Source: Streptomyces sp. SLBN-118 (GTDB lineage: Bacteria > Actinomycetota > Actinomycetes > Streptomycetales > Streptomycetaceae). Taken from it: DNA of 64,000 nt. A model generated the notes under the pieces. The model was not told the origin of the DNA. It ran no database searches and saw only the letters and a list, made by a program, of their open reading frames with translations. Below, piece by piece: positions 63,262 through 64,000 of this stretch (positions are counted from its first letter, which is position 1; the number at the start of each line of letters is the position of its first letter). The translations under genes were made by a program, and so were the position numbers. The DNA lies in NCBI RefSeq assembly GCF_006715635.1, contig NZ_VFNP01000002.1:3162001-3226000 (forward strand), written 5' to 3'.

Positions 63262-64000
63262 ATGGGCCGGCACGAGCACGTACGGGTCGCGGTGATCGGA
63301 TCCGGATTCGGTGGCCTGGGGGCCGCGGTCCGGCTGCGCCGCGAAGGGATCACCGACTTCGTCGTACTGGAACGCGCCGGCTCGGTCGGCGGGACATGGC
63401 GGGACAACAGCTATCCCGGGTGCGCCTGCGACGTGCCCTCGCACCTCTACTCCTTCTCCTTCGCGCCCAACCCCGACTGGCCGCGCACCTTCTCGGGGCA
63501 GGAGCACATCCGCGCCTACCTGGAGCATGTCGCCGACACCTTCCGGCTGCGCTCCCACATGCGCCTCGACCACGAAGTGCTGATGATGCGCTGGGACGGC
63601 GACCGGCTGCGCTGGGAGATCCAGACCTCCAAAGGGACGCTGACCGCCGACGTGGTCGTCTCCGCGACCGGGCCGCTCTCCGACCCGAAGGTCCCTGGCA
63701 TTGCGGGTCTGGCCGACTTCCCCGGCAAGGTCTTCCACTCCTCCCGCTGGGACCACGACTACGACCTGCGCGGCAAGCGCGTCGCGATGATCGGGACCGG
63801 GGCGTCCGCGATCCAGATCGTGCCCGCGATCCAGCCGCAGGCAGGCAGGCTGACGCTGTTCCAGCGGACGCCGCCGTGGGTGCTGCCGCGGATGGACCGA
63901 AAGATCAGCGGGATCGAGCGCTGGCTGCACCGGCAGCTGCCGTTCACCGGGACCGCGCGCCGCGGGCTGCTCTGGGGAATCAGGGAGCTGCAGGTCAGCG
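63262..64000 (+). CDS. FAD-dependent Baeyer-Villiger-type monooxygenase (partial)
   Basis: 246 residues before the right edge; family members are about 480-540. FAD motif VAVIGSGFGGLGAAVRL near 9, GGTWRDNSYPGCACDVPSHL near 43, the Baeyer-Villiger fingerprint F-P-G-K-V-F-H-S-S-R-W-D near 155, and the NADPH motif MIGTGASAIQIVPAI near 177. It inserts oxygen next to a carbonyl or hydroxylates a nitrogen; the substrate is unknown. The ATG follows GGGGAGG. Confidence 0.93.
   Translation, partial: MGRHEHVRVAVIGSGFGGLGAAVRLRREGITDFVVLERAGSVGGTWRDNSYPGCACDVPSHLYSFSFAPNPDWPRTFSGQEHIRAYLEHVADTFRLRSHMRLDHEVLMMRWDGDRLRWEIQTSKGTLTADVVVSATGPLSDPKVPGIAGLADFPGKVFHSSRWDHDYDLRGKRVAMIGTGASAIQIVPAIQPQAGRLTLFQRTPPWVLPRMDRKISGIERWLHRQLPFTGTARRGLLWGIRELQVS

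Overview
The window is a high-GC actinobacterial chromosome segment, almost certainly Streptomyces. Supporting signs are the strong G/C bias at third codon positions, frequent GTG starts, GTGA/ATGA stop-start overlaps, XRE/DUF5753-DUF397 pairs, an SsgA-like cell-division protein, the tam-tamR, galTEK and rpfB-rsmA-ispE arrangements, and a lone TTA codon in an acquired gene.

Region by region. 1-3345: ABC exporter (permease cut by the left edge, plus ATPase) and a DHA2-type MFS efflux pump. 3475-8496: accessory zone with a frameshifted winged-helix/zinc protein, an XRE/DUF397 pair with three micro-genes, a truncated WXG100-like gene with two unidentified genes, and a DivIVA/cellulose-binding-like coiled-coil protein. 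8682-13470: a divergent four-gene set joining deaminase-like and WHH-nuclease-like domains to SUKH-1, SUKH-3 and SUKH-4 immunity-type domains; this is the best candidate for an undescribed system. 13479-20797: orphan histidine kinase, tRNA-Gln(TTG), glmU, prs, rplY, pth, a membrane protein and an LAETG sortase substrate. 20877-32245: ppc, fatty-acid desaturase with its TetR regulator, tam/tamR, the galTEK operon and two LuxR-type response regulators, one lacking its phospho-acceptor Asp. 32452-38493: tandem membrane-anchored beta-propeller proteins plus a truncated third copy, then an ABC-F ATPase.

38669-40132 is a solitary large serine recombinase with lower GC, inserted between abcF and ispE. 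40139-47540: ispE, rsmA, rpfB, tatD, a zinc-ribbon protein, rsmI and, divergently, pmt. 47847-53584: penicillin-binding protein, EamA transporter, DUF817 protein, serine hydrolase and an internally deleted SDR pseudogene. 52796-55456: an ECF metal transporter (nikMN-Q-O type) with a perfect Nur-box-like operator, pointing to nickel. 55613-64000: SsgA-like protein, MMPL exporter with TetR regulator and twin operators, tricorn-like protease, MerR regulator and the start of a Baeyer-Villiger-type monooxygenase.

Functional links. glmU, prs, rplY, pth, rsmI, rsmA and ispE are core metabolism and translation genes. rpfB, the PBP and pmt act at the cell envelope. tam/tamR and ppc sit at the citrate-cycle node. 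Three local regulators (TamR, the desaturase TetR, the MMPL TetR) each face an inverted repeat that probably serves as their operator. Two or more decaying genes (HTH, WXG100-like, propeller copy, SDR) show ongoing gene loss between conserved blocks.
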